Positions 42,133 through 52,053 of a stretch of 64,000 bases of DNA are shown in pieces. Numbering within the stretch: position 1 is the first letter of the stretch; the number at the start of each line of letters is the position of its first letter. The DNA is taken from contig NZ_JACHJO010000005.1 in the NCBI RefSeq assembly GCF_014203695.1, positions 248,001 to 312,000 of the forward strand. Reading direction: 5' to 3'. The DNA is from Nocardiopsis algeriensis. GTDB lineage: Bacteria; Actinomycetota; Actinomycetes; Streptosporangiales; Streptosporangiaceae. The position numbers were made by a program, and so were the translations under genes. Below the pieces are notes generated by a model. That model was not told where the DNA came from. It saw only the letters and a program-made list of their open reading frames with translations, and did no database searches.

Positions 42133-42184
42133 GGGTACCCCCTTGTCGCGTCCCCTCGGGCACTACCCGGCGGGGCCGGGCGCA

Positions 42185-42229
42185 CACGAGGCCCCCGCCG
42201 GCAGTGCTCCTGCCGACGGGGGCCTCGTG
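42185..42229 (-). terminator. Hairpin terminator after DHA2 transporter
   Basis: Near-perfect 20-bp stem (42185-42204 with 42210-42229, one mismatch) and 5-base loop, 30 bp past the minus-strand transporter stop. Confidence 0.75.
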
Positions 42230-42258
42230 CGGGTGCCCCTCCCGGGACGGGACGCGGA

Positions 42259-43749
42259 TCAGTGCGCGGCCGGGGCTCCCACCGCGTTATCGGGGCGCCG
42301 GACGAAGAACGCCGCGGCGACGGTCACCAGAGACAGGACCGCGCCCACGAGGAAGGCGGTGTGGACACCGCCCGCCATCGCCTCGACCTCGGCGACCCCC
42401 TCGGCGACCAGCCCCGCGGTGGAGACCGACATGAGGGCGACGAACGCCGCGGTGCCCGCCGCACCCGCGACCTGCTGCACGGTCCCCACGACGGCACTGC
42501 CGTGCGAGTACAGCTCCGGGGTCAGCGATCCCAGCGCGCTGGTGAGCAGCGGCGTGAACAGGAAGGCCAGGCCGAGGCTGAGCACCAGGTGGGCGGCCAC
42601 GATCATGCCCAGCGGTGTGTCGGCGTCGAACAGGGTCATCCCCCACAGCGCCGCGGAGACCACCATCGCACCGGGGACGACCAGCGGACGCGGCCCCAGG
42701 CGGTCGAACAGGCGGCCCACCACCGGGGCGAGCAGGCCCATCAGCAGACCGCCGGGCAGCAGCGTCAGCCCCGCGGCGAGCGTGTCGTGCCCGAGCACGT
42801 CCTGCATGTAGACCGGAAGCAGGATGATGGAGCCGAACATCGCCATGAAGCTCACGCAGACCATGGCGATGGCGATCGCGAACTGCCGGGAGGTGAACAC
42901 GCGCAGGTCCAGCAGCGCCCGGTCCCCGCGCTGCAGGCGCAGCTGGCGCCACACGAACAGGGCCAGCGACAGGGCGCCGACGGCGACGGCCAGGGCCGGC
43001 GGCACCGGGGCGGACCCGCTGTCCCCGCCCATGCTGGAGAAACCGTAGACGAGACCGCCGAAGGCCAGCGCCGACAGCACCACCGACAGCATGTCGATGT
43101 CGGCCGGGCGCGGCCGGGTGACGTTGCGGATCATCAGCGCGCCCAGACCGAGTCCCAGCAGGGCGATGGGCAGGACCAGGCCGAACATCCAGCGCCAGTC
43201 GAGCACGCTGAGGATCAGGCCGGCCAGGGTGGGGCCGACGGCGGGCGCCACGGAGATGACCACGGAGATGTTGCCCATGGTGCGGCCGCGCCGCTCGGGC
43301 ACGACCATGTTGAGCACGGTGGTCATCAGCAGCGGCATCATGATCGCCGTGCCGGCGGCCTGCACGATCCGGCCCAGCAGCAGGAACGTGAAACCGGGTG
43401 CCAGGAAGCACATCAGTGTTCCGACGCTGAAGAGCGTCATGGCGGTGACGAACACCGGCCGCACGTGGAAGCGCTGGAGCAGGAACCCGGTCACCGGGAT
43501 CACCACGGCCATGACCAGCATGAAGGCCGACGTCAGCCACTGCCCCGTGGCCACGGAGATGCCCAGGTCGTGGTTGAGGGCGGGCAGTGCCACGCCCATG
43601 ATCGTCTCGTTGAGGATGACCACGAACGCCGACACCAGGAGAAGGGGGATGACGAGACGGTCGGAGCTGCCTTCCTTGCCCTCCTTCCCGTCACCGTCTC
43701 GGGTCGCCGGCGCACCGCCGGGTTCAGGTGGTGTGGGTTGGCCTTTCAA
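42259..43749 (-). CDS. DHA2-type MFS multidrug exporter (EmrB/QacA family)
   Basis: 496 residues. After a charged 30-residue tail come about 14 helices. LNETIMGVALPALNHDLG is the DHA2 helix-1 signature, and GPTLAGLILSVLDWRWMF is motif C of drug antiporters. It exports lipophilic drugs by proton exchange. The start is TTG after AAGGACACC; an in-frame alternative is not obvious. No regulator is adjacent. Confidence 0.9.
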   Translation of the reverse strand: MKGQPTPPEPGGAPATRDGDGKEGKEGSSDRLVIPLLLVSAFVVILNETIMGVALPALNHDLGISVATGQWLTSAFMLVMAVVIPVTGFLLQRFHVRPVFVTAMTLFSVGTLMCFLAPGFTFLLLGRIVQAAGTAIMMPLLMTTVLNMVVPERRGRTMGNISVVISVAPAVGPTLAGLILSVLDWRWMFGLVLPIALLGLGLGALMIRNVTRPRPADIDMLSVVLSALAFGGLVYGFSSMGGDSGSAPVPPALAVAVGALSLALFVWRQLRLQRGDRALLDLRVFTSRQFAIAIAMVCVSFMAMFGSIILLPVYMQDVLGHDTLAAGLTLLPGGLLMGLLAPVVGRLFDRLGPRPLVVPGAMVVSAALWGMTLFDADTPLGMIVAAHLVLSLGLAFLFTPLLTSALGSLTPELYSHGSAVVGTVQQVAGAAGTAAFVALMSVSTAGLVAEGVAEVEAMAGGVHTAFLVGAVLSLVTVAAAFFVRRPDNAVGAPAAH

Positions 43750-43891
43750 CAGGTGTCCTTGTCCTCGTGGAAACGGCGCTCCGGTCCGCGCCGGGGGCGG
43801 GCACGTCAGCGTCTTTACAGAGGTTCTCCAACCTTCCTCACGACACGGACATTCCCGGGAGCGGCGTCGTCCTCCTCACAGGAGACACGGA

Positions 43892-43918
43892 CGGGCCGCC
43901 CCTCCGAGGGGCGGCCCG
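43892..43918 (-). terminator. Hairpin terminator after aminopeptidase P
   Basis: Perfect 12-bp stem CGGGCCGCCCCT and complement with loop CCG, 13 bp past the minus-strand stop. Confidence 0.75.
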
Positions 43919-43931
43919 CAGGTGTGCCGGG

Positions 43932-45422
43932 TCAGCGGGGCAGGCGCTCGGCCAGCCAGGCCTCCACCTCGGCGGAGGAGCGGGGCAGCGCGGACGAGAG
44001 CACGCGGCGCCCGTCCTCGGTGACCAGGACGTCGTCCTCGATGCGCACACCGATGCCGCGCAGCTCCTCGGGGACGGTCAGGTCGTCGGGCTGGAAGTAC
44101 AGGCCCGGCTCCACCGTGAGCACCATGCCCGGCTCCAGGTCGCCGTACAGGTGGACCTCCTGGCGCGAGACGGCGCAGTCGTGGACGTCCATGCCCAGCA
44201 TGTGGCCGGTGCCGTGCAGGGTGTAGCGGCGCTGCAGACCCAGCTCCAGGACGCGCTCGACCGGGCCCTCCAGCAGGCCCCATTCCACCAGGCCCTCGGC
44301 CAGGACACGCTGGGCCGCCTCGTGGAAGTCCGTGAACGGCCGTCCCGGGGCGACGGCGGCGATGCCCGCCTCCTGGGCGGCGTACACCAGGTCGTAGACC
44401 TTGCGCTGCACGTCGGTGAAGGTGCCCGAGACCGGCATGGTGCGGGTGATGTCGGCGGTGTAGAGCGTCGTGGTCTCCACACCCGCGTCCAGCAGCAGCA
44501 GGTCGCCCTCGCGCACGGGCCCGTCGTTGCGGACCCAGTGAAGGGTGGTGGCGTTGGGGCCGGAGGCGGCGATGGTGCCGTAGCCGACGTCGTTGCCCTC
44601 CACGCGGGCGCGCAGGAAGAAGGTGCCCTCCACGTAGCGCTCGGAGGTGTCCTTGGCCTGCGGCAGGGCGCGCACGACGTCCTCGAACCCGCGGGCGGTG
44701 GCGTCGACGGCCTTCTGCAGCTGGGCGATCTCCCACTCGTCCTTGACCAGGCGCAGGTCGGCCAGGAAGATGCCCAGCTCCTCGTCCAGGCGTGCGGACT
44801 TGGCGCGGGCCTCCTCGTCGGCGTCGCCGCGCACCTGGTCGACCAGGGCGTCCAGCTCGGCGTCGTGGCCGCGTACGATGCGCACCGCGGTGTCGGTGGC
44901 GCGCAGCACGGTCGGCAGGGTGGTGACGTCGGCGGTGGCCAGGCCCAGCAGGTCGGCGGCCTCGCCCAGGCTGTTGCGGCGCCCGGTCCACAGCTCGCCG
45001 TAGGCGCCCAGCCAGAACTCGCCGTTCTCCCGGCTGGAGCGCGGCTTGAGGTGGAGGACGGCGTCGTGGCCGCCGCCGGCGCGGGGGGTGAGCACCAGGC
45101 AGCCGCCGTCGGAGGTGTCACCGGTGAGGTAGGCGTAGTTGGTGGCGGCCCGGAAGGGGTACTCGGTGTCGTTGGAGCGGGTGAGGAGCCGGCCGGCCGG
45201 GATCACCAGGCGTTCGCCGGGGAAGGCCGCGCTCAGGGCCTCGCGGCGCCGGGCGGTGTGGGCGGCCTGCTCGACGGGCTCCAGGTCGCGGCGCTCGGTG
45301 TCGGCCCACCCGGTGGTCATCCACGCGGCGAGCTCGTCGGAGACGGTCTGCACCTGGCCGTTCTTGCGCGGGGTGTGCACGAAGGTGCCCGACTCGGCCC
45401 CGGGGTCCTGCTGCTCGCTCAC
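43932..45422 (-). CDS. pepP: Xaa-Pro aminopeptidase (aminopeptidase P)
   Basis: 496 residues: an N-terminal AMP_N domain and a pita-bread metallopeptidase domain. All five metal ligands are visible: LLDAGVE and TADITRT (Asp, Asp), GTGHMLGMDVHD (His), TVEPGLYF (Glu) and RIEDDVLV (Glu). It removes N-terminal residues before proline, with two manganese ions, in the cytosol. The GTG follows GAGGAGAG. Confidence 0.94.
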   Translation of the reverse strand: MSEQQDPGAESGTFVHTPRKNGQVQTVSDELAAWMTTGWADTERRDLEPVEQAAHTARRREALSAAFPGERLVIPAGRLLTRSNDTEYPFRAATNYAYLTGDTSDGGCLVLTPRAGGGHDAVLHLKPRSSRENGEFWLGAYGELWTGRRNSLGEAADLLGLATADVTTLPTVLRATDTAVRIVRGHDAELDALVDQVRGDADEEARAKSARLDEELGIFLADLRLVKDEWEIAQLQKAVDATARGFEDVVRALPQAKDTSERYVEGTFFLRARVEGNDVGYGTIAASGPNATTLHWVRNDGPVREGDLLLLDAGVETTTLYTADITRTMPVSGTFTDVQRKVYDLVYAAQEAGIAAVAPGRPFTDFHEAAQRVLAEGLVEWGLLEGPVERVLELGLQRRYTLHGTGHMLGMDVHDCAVSRQEVHLYGDLEPGMVLTVEPGLYFQPDDLTVPEELRGIGVRIEDDVLVTEDGRRVLSSALPRSSAEVEAWLAERLPR

Positions 45423-45594
45423 GTGGTGTCTCTCCTCGTCGCGTGGTGGACGGTCGCCTGCGGGCGACCGGACACGGCCGCTCGTGACGGCCGTCGCCGC
45501 CTATCGTACGGGTGGGTAACCCTGTACCGGCCCCGCATGGGCATAGCCTCCCCCATAACACACGGGAGGGACTCCTTATGCCCCGCGCCGCCGG

Positions 45595-46104
45595 TCAGAG
45601 GTCGTGGGCGAAGGGGATGGCCTTGGGGTAGGGCAGGTCCTCGACGGTGGCGGGGTCCACCCACCGGTAACCGATGCGCTCGTACAGGGCCACCGCCTCG
45701 GGCTGGCTGGGGCCGGTGAACAGGATGACGGAGCTGTAGCCCAGGTCGCGGGCGGCCTCCTCCAGCGCGGCCATGACCTTGCGCCCCAGGCCGCGGCGGC
45801 GGTGCCGGTCGGAGGTCCAGATGCGCTTGAACTCCGCGACGGCGGGCCGGTCGGCGCGGTAGGGGCGCAGCGCTCCCCCGGCGACGACCTCGCCGTCGAT
45901 CTCGGCGAGCACGACGCGTCCGCGGGGCGCGGCGAACTCCGAGACGGGGTAGCGGCTCAGCTCGTCGGCCGCGCCGTCGGCCCCGTAGCGCACGGTGTAC
46001 TCGGCCAGCAGTCCGGCCAGCAACCCCTCCACACGGGGATCGTCGTGGCGGACCCGCAGCATCCGCACCCGGTCGGTCGTCCGCTCCGTCCCGGTCCTTG
46101 TCAC
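45595..46104 (-). CDS. GNAT-family N-acetyltransferase
   Basis: 169 residues. FKRIWTSDRHRRRGLGRKVM is the acetyl-CoA-binding motif, and PEAVALYERIGYRWV the C-terminal motif B. Substrate unknown. GTG 46104 is chosen with GGAG about ten bases upstream; an internal ATG 14 codons later is possible. Confidence 0.83.
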   Translation of the reverse strand: MTRTGTERTTDRVRMLRVRHDDPRVEGLLAGLLAEYTVRYGADGAADELSRYPVSEFAAPRGRVVLAEIDGEVVAGGALRPYRADRPAVAEFKRIWTSDRHRRRGLGRKVMAALEEAARDLGYSSVILFTGPSQPEAVALYERIGYRWVDPATVEDLPYPKAIPFAHDL

Positions 46105-46361
46105 CGCTGCCCCCGCTCCGTGTCCGCCCGCCGGGCCTCTCGGCGCCCGGTTCCGCTGGAATGCTACCTGCCGTGTCCGGGGCACCGGGGGACTCCGGGG
46201 CGGGATGCCGACCGGTGGAACAGCGACCGGAGGAACTGCGGGACCTTCCGCGCCCACCTCCCGGCAGGGGTTGCGGGGGCCGCCGCCGCGCACGGCGGAG
46301 CGGACGGCGGTGCGGCCCTGTGACCGCTCCCTCTCCCAGGTCCGCCGGGGCGCCCGTCCCG

Positions 46362-47015
46362 TCAGGTCCCACGCAGGTAGGTGATCACGGCCCGCACCCG
46401 CCGGTGCACGTCCTGGTCGGGGGGCAGGTCGAGCTTGGCCAGGATGTTGCCCACGTGCTTTCCCACGGCGGCGTCACCGACCACCAGGAGCCGGGCGATC
46501 GCCGCGTTGGAGTGCCCCTCGGCCATCAGGGCCAGTACCTCGCGCTCGCGCGGGGTCAGCCGCCCCAGCGGGTCGGCACGGCGCCGCAGCAGCTGGCGCA
46601 CCACCTCGGGGTCGACGAAGGTGGCGCCCCCCACCACCTGGCGCAGCACAGAGGCGAACTCCCGTACGTCGCCCACCCTCTGCTTGAGCAGATAGCCCAC
46701 TCCCCGGCCGCCGTGGGAGTCGAGCAGGTCGGAGGCGTAGCTGAGCTCCACGTACTGGCTGAGCGCCACCACCGCCAGGTCCGGGTCGCGCCGGCGCAGT
46801 TCGACGGCGGCGCGCAGTCCCTCGTCCGTGAGACCGGGCGGCATCCGGATGTCGGTGACCACCAGGCGGGGGCGGTGCTCGGCCACGGCCTCGAGCAGCT
46901 CCTCGGCATCTCCCACGGAGGCGGCCACGGGGAAGCCGAAGCGTTCCAGCACCCCGACCAGGCCCTCCCTCAGCAGGACTCCGTCCTCGGCGAGCACGGT
47001 GGGCACAGGGGTCAC
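46362..47015 (-). CDS. NarL/LuxR-family response regulator
   Basis: 217 residues. Receiver domain with phosphoacceptor D55 (VVTDIRMPPGLTDEG) and lysine in YLLKQ; C-terminal LuxR helix-turn-helix (LTPREREVLALMAEGHSNAA and AVGKHVGNILAKLDL). The GTG overlaps the TGA of the histidine kinase gene, so the two are translationally coupled as a cognate pair. Targets are unknown; no transporter operon is adjacent. Confidence 0.94.
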   Translation of the reverse strand: MTPVPTVLAEDGVLLREGLVGVLERFGFPVAASVGDAEELLEAVAEHRPRLVVTDIRMPPGLTDEGLRAAVELRRRDPDLAVVALSQYVELSYASDLLDSHGGRGVGYLLKQRVGDVREFASVLRQVVGGATFVDPEVVRQLLRRRADPLGRLTPREREVLALMAEGHSNAAIARLLVVGDAAVGKHVGNILAKLDLPPDQDVHRRVRAVITYLRGT

Positions 47016-48376
47016 TGCGCCGGAATCGGTCGGTGCGGCGTGCACGGGATCTCCACTCTGATCCGGGTAGGTCCGCCCTCGGGGCTGGACAGCTCCATCG
47101 TGCCACCCATCACGGCGACGCGGTCGCGCATACCGGTCAGGCCGCTGCCGCGGGAGGGGTCGGCTCCGCCGTCCCCCTCGTCGGTGACCTCCACGGTGAG
47201 GACGCCGTCCCCCTTCCCCTCCAGAGCGGCCCGGACCCGGGCCCCGCCGCCGGTGTGCTTGTAGACGTTGTTGAGCGCCTCGGCGACCACGAAGTAGGCC
47301 GTGCCCTCCACGTGCGCGGGCAGGCGCGGAACGTCGGCCGCGACGGCGACGTCCACCGGCGAGCGGTCGGCCAGCTCGGCCAGGGCCGGGGGCAGCCCGC
47401 GGTCGGTGAGCACCCTCGGGTGAATGCCGCGCACGAGTTCGCGGAGCTCGGTGATGAGCTCGTCGGCCCGACGCTGGGCCGAGGACACGAGGCGGTCGGC
47501 CTCCGTCCCCTCCTCCAGCTCGAGCCGGGCCATACCCAGGTCCATGCTCAGAGCCACCAGGCGCTGCTGGGCGCCGTCGTGCAGGTCGCGTTCGATGCGC
47601 CGCCGCTCGTACTCGAAGGCACCGACCAGGCGGGCACGCGAGCCGGCGACCTCGTCCAGTTCGGCACGCAGCTCCTCCTCGGGCAGGCCGCCCAGCAGGG
47701 CACGCCCCAGCGCGGTGTACCCCGCGCACACCAGCGCGCTCACGTAGACCACCAGGGCCAGGGCGAGCGGGGACAGCCCGGTCATGACCAGGGCCCCGCC
47801 CACAGTGTCGACCTCCACCGGCCCCATCACGATGCTCGACCCGGGCTCACCGACCAGCAGCGGCGCCGCCAGCATGACCAGGGCGAGCAGGAGCAGCACG
47901 AGGACGATCGTGTCGACGAGAAGGGTCGCGGCCAACAGGGCGAACAGACAGGCCACCTCTCTCCAGGTGGCGCTCTCGGTGTAGCGGGTACGCACCCACC
48001 CCCACAGCCCCGGCGGAGGGGTGCGGTGGCCGCTGCCGACCGGCTCCGGGGAGACGAGCCGGAGCCGGATCCGCTCCAGGGCGCCCACCGGGATCGCGAG
48101 CAGGGGCCCCAGGAGGGCGACCGCCGCCAGACCCGAAAGGAGCACCGCCCCGGTGAGCAGCCAGTACGAGGGACTGCTCCGTCCGGCGGCCTGGACGGAC
48201 ATGACCAGGGCCGCGGCCGGCAGCAGGAGGAGCGGTGCGGCCGCCACCGCGACCGTGTTGCCCACCACCAGGGTGGTGAAGGTGTGGGCGGTCGCCCTCA
48301 GGGACCAGCCGGAGACCAGGAAACGGGGCCTGGTCATGGCGGCCGCCAGGGTTCTCGGTGGTGCGTCTGCGCTCAT
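47012..48376 (-). CDS. Sensor histidine kinase (NarL-partner type)
   Basis: 454 residues. About four membrane helices in the first 260 (two hairpins, weak extracellular loops, PF13796-like sensor region), then HisKA_3 with the phospho-accepting histidine in ERDLHDGAQQRL, then an HATPase with ALNNVYKHTGGG and GSGLTGMRDRV. ATG is six bases after TAGTTT, so leaderless. It phosphorylates the coupled response regulator. Signal unknown; the short loops suggest a membrane or intramembrane cue. Confidence 0.93.
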   Translation of the reverse strand: MSADAPPRTLAAAMTRPRFLVSGWSLRATAHTFTTLVVGNTVAVAAAPLLLLPAAALVMSVQAAGRSSPSYWLLTGAVLLSGLAAVALLGPLLAIPVGALERIRLRLVSPEPVGSGHRTPPPGLWGWVRTRYTESATWREVACLFALLAATLLVDTIVLVLLLLALVMLAAPLLVGEPGSSIVMGPVEVDTVGGALVMTGLSPLALALVVYVSALVCAGYTALGRALLGGLPEEELRAELDEVAGSRARLVGAFEYERRRIERDLHDGAQQRLVALSMDLGMARLELEEGTEADRLVSSAQRRADELITELRELVRGIHPRVLTDRGLPPALAELADRSPVDVAVAADVPRLPAHVEGTAYFVVAEALNNVYKHTGGGARVRAALEGKGDGVLTVEVTDEGDGGADPSRGSGLTGMRDRVAVMGGTMELSSPEGGPTRIRVEIPCTPHRPIPAQ

Positions 48377-48498
48377 GGCCCCAAACTAGGCAGATCCGGT
48401 TCCTCCCGGAATCGGCCGCACCCCCGTCCCGGGGGTGGGGCGCTCCCCACCCCGGCCGGCACCGGACCCGGCCGACCGCAGCGATAGGGTGGACCGAC

Positions 48499-49929
48499 GT
48501 GAGTGCGAAACCGCTGATCCCCGATGTCCTGGCTGCCCGCTACGCGTCCGCGGAGCTGACCCGGCTGTGGTCCCCCGAGTACAAGGTGGTCGCCGAGCGG
48601 CGGCTGTGGCTGGCCGTGCTGCGCGCGCAGGCGCGCCTGGGCGTGCAGGTGCCCGACGGCGTCGTCGAGGACTACGAGAAGGTCCTGGAGCAGGTGGACC
48701 TGGCCTCCATCGCCGAACGCGAGCGCGTCACCCGCCACGACGTCAAGGCCAGGATCGAGGAGTTCAACGCCCTCGCCGGCCACGAGCACGTGCACAAGGG
48801 CATGACCTCGCGCGACCTGACCGAGAACGTCGAGCAGCTGCAGGTGCGCGACAGCCTCCTGCTGGTGCGCGACCGCACGGTGGCGCTGCTGGCGCGGCTG
48901 GGCCGGCTGGCCGCCGAGCACTCCGGGACGGTGATGGCGGGCCGCTCCCACAACGTCGCGGCGCAGGCCACCACGCTCGGCAAGCGGTTCGCCTCCGTCG
49001 CCGACGAGGTGCTGGTCGCCCACGGCCGCCTGGAGGAGCTCATCGCCCGCTACCCGCTGCGGGGCGTCAAGGGTCCGGTGGGCACCGCCCAGGACATGCT
49101 GGACCTGCTGGGAGGGGACCGCGGGGCGCTGGCCGCACTGGAGGACGAGGTCGCCTCCCACCTGGGCTTCGCCCGCCGTCTCACCAGTGTGGGCCAGGTC
49201 TATCCGCGCTCACTGGACTTCGAGGTGCTGACCGCACTGGTGCAGCTGGCCGCCGGCCCCTCCTCGCTGGCCAAGACGATCCGCCTGATGGCCGGCCACG
49301 AACTGGTCACCGAGGGCTTCGCCGAGGGCCAGGTGGGCTCCTCGGCGATGCCGCACAAGATGAACACCCGCTCGTGCGAGCGCGTCAACGGGCTGACCGT
49401 GGTCCTGCGCGGATACGCGTCGATGGCCGGCGAGCTGGCCGGAGACCAGTGGAACGAGGGCGACGTGTCCTGCTCGGTGGTGCGCCGCGTGGCGCTGCCG
49501 GACGCGTTCTTCGCCTTCGACGGCCTGGTGGAGACGATGCTGACGGTGCTCGACGAGTTCGGCGCCTTCCCCGCGGTGGTCTCGGCCGAGCTGGACCGCT
49601 ACCTGCCCTTCCTCGCCACGACCAAGATGCTCATGGCCGCGGTGCGCGCGGGCGTGGGCCGCGAGACGGCGCACGAACTCATCAAGGAGCACGCGGTGGG
49701 CTCCGCCCTGGCGATGCGCCAGGAGGGCACGGGCAACCGGCTGCTGGAGCGCTTGGCCGACGACGAGCGCTTCCCGCTGGGACGCGCCGAGCTGGACGCG
49801 CTGCTGGCCGACCGGATCACCTTCACCGGCGCGGCGTCCGCCCAGGTCGAGGCCGTGGTGGCGCGCATCGGGGAGATCACCGCCGCGTACCCGCAGGCCG
49901 CGGCCTACACTCCGGGCGCCATCCTCTGA
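48499..49929 (+). CDS. purB: Adenylosuccinate lyase
   Basis: 476 residues of the fumarase/aspartase superfamily. Signature loop SSAMPHKMNTRSCERVNG, with GMTSRDLTENVEQ and AGRSHNVAAQATT contributing active-site residues. It acts twice in purine synthesis, releasing fumarate from SAICAR and from adenylosuccinate. GTG start is eight bases after TAGGGT (48485-48490), likely leaderless. Not next to other pur genes. Confidence 0.96.
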   Translation: MSAKPLIPDVLAARYASAELTRLWSPEYKVVAERRLWLAVLRAQARLGVQVPDGVVEDYEKVLEQVDLASIAERERVTRHDVKARIEEFNALAGHEHVHKGMTSRDLTENVEQLQVRDSLLLVRDRTVALLARLGRLAAEHSGTVMAGRSHNVAAQATTLGKRFASVADEVLVAHGRLEELIARYPLRGVKGPVGTAQDMLDLLGGDRGALAALEDEVASHLGFARRLTSVGQVYPRSLDFEVLTALVQLAAGPSSLAKTIRLMAGHELVTEGFAEGQVGSSAMPHKMNTRSCERVNGLTVVLRGYASMAGELAGDQWNEGDVSCSVVRRVALPDAFFAFDGLVETMLTVLDEFGAFPAVVSAELDRYLPFLATTKMLMAAVRAGVGRETAHELIKEHAVGSALAMRQEGTGNRLLERLADDERFPLGRAELDALLADRITFTGAASAQVEAVVARIGEITAAYPQAAAYTPGAIL

Positions 49930-50035
49930 CCCGAGGCTCCCGGGCCCTGTGGCGCACCTCACCCCGAACGGTGCCCGGCCCGGGAGCCGGTGCCCGCTAC
50001 GGTGGCAGCCGAAAGCCCCGACCCGTGGAGGAAGC

Positions 50036-50200
50036 GTGACCGATCCCGAGTCCTTCAGCGGCGCCCTGTGGGCGGTCCTCCTCATCACCGGGATCGTCCT
50101 GGCCTTTGCCGTGGCGATCCCCGCCGACATGGCGCTGCGCCGCCGAGAGGACCGCGAGCAGGCCCGCAACCGGTACCGGAACCCGCACCGCGGGCACTGA
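50036..50200 (+). CDS. Small single-helix membrane protein
   Basis: 54 residues, GTG after GGAGGAAGC (ideal spacing). One membrane helix, LWAVLLITGIVLAFAVAIPA, followed by a basic, Arg-rich cytoplasmic tail. No family recognised. It follows purB by 107 bp on the same strand and is convergent with the threonine dehydratase gene. The good ribosome site and clean membrane topology support a real gene. Confidence 0.65.
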   Translation: MTDPESFSGALWAVLLITGIVLAFAVAIPADMALRRREDREQARNRYRNPHRGH

Positions 50201-50210
50201 GCGGCGGCTC

Positions 50211-51173
50211 TCAGCTCCGGGCCAGCAGGCGGGCCAGCAGCGCCGGATCGATGTTGCCGCCCGAGACCACGGCCACCGTGGCCTCGGGCCGGCCCGGCAC
50301 GGTGCCCACCTTCCCGGCCAGGAGCGCGGCGGTGGCGAGCGCGCCGCTGGGCTCGGCGACGACGCGGGCCTCCAGTGCCAGGACCGCCACGGCCCGGGCG
50401 ATCTCCTCCTCGGTCACGGTGACGATCTCGTCCAGGTTCTCGCGCAGGTGCGCGAAGGTCAGTTCCGACAGGCACACCCGCACCCCGTCGGCCATGGTGC
50501 GGTAGGTCCTCTCCTCGGGCCAGGTCACCAGGCGTCCGCTGCTCAGGCTCTCGGCGGCGTCGGCCGCCAGCTCCGGTTCCACCCCCACCACGCGGATCCG
50601 GCCGGGACGCACCCCTCGGGCCACCGTCGCCACCCCCGCCGCCAGGCCTCCTCCTCCCACGGGGACGACGACGGTGGTCACGTCCGGCGACTGCTCCAGG
50701 ATCTCCAGGCCCACCGTGCCCTGCCCGGCGATGACGGCGCGGTCGTCGAAGGGCGGGACCAGGGCCAGCATCTCGGTGCGCTCCAGCTCGCGGGCGGCGG
50801 CCGCCCGCTCGGTCGGCGGCACCACGACCAGGCGCGCCCCGTGGGCGCGCATGCGCTCCACCTTCACCGGGGGCGCCCCCTCGGGCACCACCACCGTGCA
50901 CGGCACACCCCGGCGGGCGGCCGCGCGGGCCAGGGCCTGCCCGTGGTTGCCCGAGGAGTGGGTGACCACGCCGCGGCGCCGCTGGGTGGGGTTGAGGAGG
51001 GCGACCGCGTTGGCGGCGCCGCGGATCTTGAAGGCGCCGACGGGTTGCAGGCTCTCGGGTTTCAACAGGAAGTGCGGCCCGCCCGCGGGGCCGGCGGTCA
51101 GGGGCGTGCGCACGACCTCGCCCTGGATACGGGTGGCCGCTGCGCACACGTCCTCGGGAGTGATGAGGTGCAC
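50211..51173 (-). CDS. Threonine/serine dehydratase-like PLP enzyme
   Basis: 320 residues, fold type II. PLP lysine in GAFKIRGAANAV, phosphate loop SSGNHGQALA and glycine-rich VGGGGLAAGV. No ACT domain, so it is a catabolic-type L-threonine/serine dehydratase or a serine racemase-like enzyme. GTG 51173 is chosen because TAGGGG lies exactly seven bases upstream, a leaderless start; GTG 51179 or a longer frame to 51251 are alternatives. It is a paralogue of the enzyme at 37067. Confidence 0.88.
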   Translation of the reverse strand: MHLITPEDVCAAATRIQGEVVRTPLTAGPAGGPHFLLKPESLQPVGAFKIRGAANAVALLNPTQRRRGVVTHSSGNHGQALARAAARRGVPCTVVVPEGAPPVKVERMRAHGARLVVVPPTERAAAARELERTEMLALVPPFDDRAVIAGQGTVGLEILEQSPDVTTVVVPVGGGGLAAGVATVARGVRPGRIRVVGVEPELAADAAESLSSGRLVTWPEERTYRTMADGVRVCLSELTFAHLRENLDEIVTVTEEEIARAVAVLALEARVVAEPSGALATAALLAGKVGTVPGRPEATVAVVSGGNIDPALLARLLARS

Positions 51174-51384
51174 GCGCACGCCCCTACCCCCGGGGTGCCG
51201 CTGCCACACCGGTGCGGCCGGGAGCGGCCATGTGGAAGGAATGGGGGACAATCGACGGCGTGCGTACCGCGTGGGCCGCCGGCGACCCGCCGAGCCGCGC
51301 CCTCCACAACGTGATGACCGCGGTGGTGCGTCCGCCCCGGACGGGGTGCGTTCTCCGAAGCGGGTTCCCCACTGTCCCTGACGG

Positions 51385-52053
51385 TCAGACGTCCAGTGGC
51401 CTCTCCGCGGCCGGGAGCAGAGCCAGGGCGCCCAGCACGGGCGCGGGGTCGCCGGTCCAGTCCATGGCGGCGACCTGCCCGGGGGTGCGCCGTCCCATGA
51501 GGGCGCGGTGGAGCTCGTAGGCGGTGCCGCGCCACTGCAGGCCGGTGCCCCCGCCCAGGGTCCAGGACCGGTCGAGGTCGGTGGCGGTCGCGGTGACCGA
51601 GGGCAGGTGCTCGGGCCACATGCGGGCTGCGCCGCTCAGGGCGAAGTCCAGGAGCTGGTCGGCGTCGCGGGTCTGGGCGGGTATGCCCAGGGCGCCGCGC
51701 AGGTCGTTCTCGTGGGTCCATACGTCGACCACGGGCAGCCGGTGGCGCATGCGTGTACCGGAATCGAGCAGCTCGAGCAGGGCGGGGGTGTTCGAGCGCC
51801 ACTCCTGGCAGATCTGCTCGATGTCCTGTCCCTCGCGCTCGGCGACCTGCCGGGCGGTGATCTCGTCGGTGGCGGGCGGGGTGACGGTCCCGGCCACCAC
51901 GTCGACGCAGATGCCCGCCAGGTGGGCGTAGGTCTGGCGGACGTTCCAGGCGGGAAGGGCCGGGACAGGGGTCTCCGCGGCCTCCCCGGCCGGCCCGGCG
52001 GCCAGGGCGAGCAGTCGCTCCTGGGCCTCGGCGTAGATTCGTGCGGCATCCAT
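51385..52053 (-). CDS. Mycothiol-dependent maleylpyruvate isomerase-type protein (TIGR03083-like)
   Basis: 222 residues. N-terminal MDMPI/DinB helical bundle with PAWNVRQTYAHLAGICVDVV and VVDVWTHENDLRGALG carrying the metal histidines, then the MDMPI C-terminal domain. Reaction unknown; members use mycothiol. ATG 52053 is six bases after TAACGT, pointing to a leaderless mRNA. It is the second such protein in the window. Confidence 0.85.
   Translation of the reverse strand: MDAARIYAEAQERLLALAAGPAGEAAETPVPALPAWNVRQTYAHLAGICVDVVAGTVTPPATDEITARQVAEREGQDIEQICQEWRSNTPALLELLDSGTRMRHRLPVVDVWTHENDLRGALGIPAQTRDADQLLDFALSGAARMWPEHLPSVTATATDLDRSWTLGGGTGLQWRGTAYELHRALMGRRTPGQVAAMDWTGDPAPVLGALALLPAAERPLDV

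Noticed and set aside
45567..45630. ATG after GGGAGG at 45578 giving a 17-codon plus-strand peptide
   Set aside because: Too short, runs into the 3' end of the convergent acetyltransferase gene, with no conservation evidence; probably chance.
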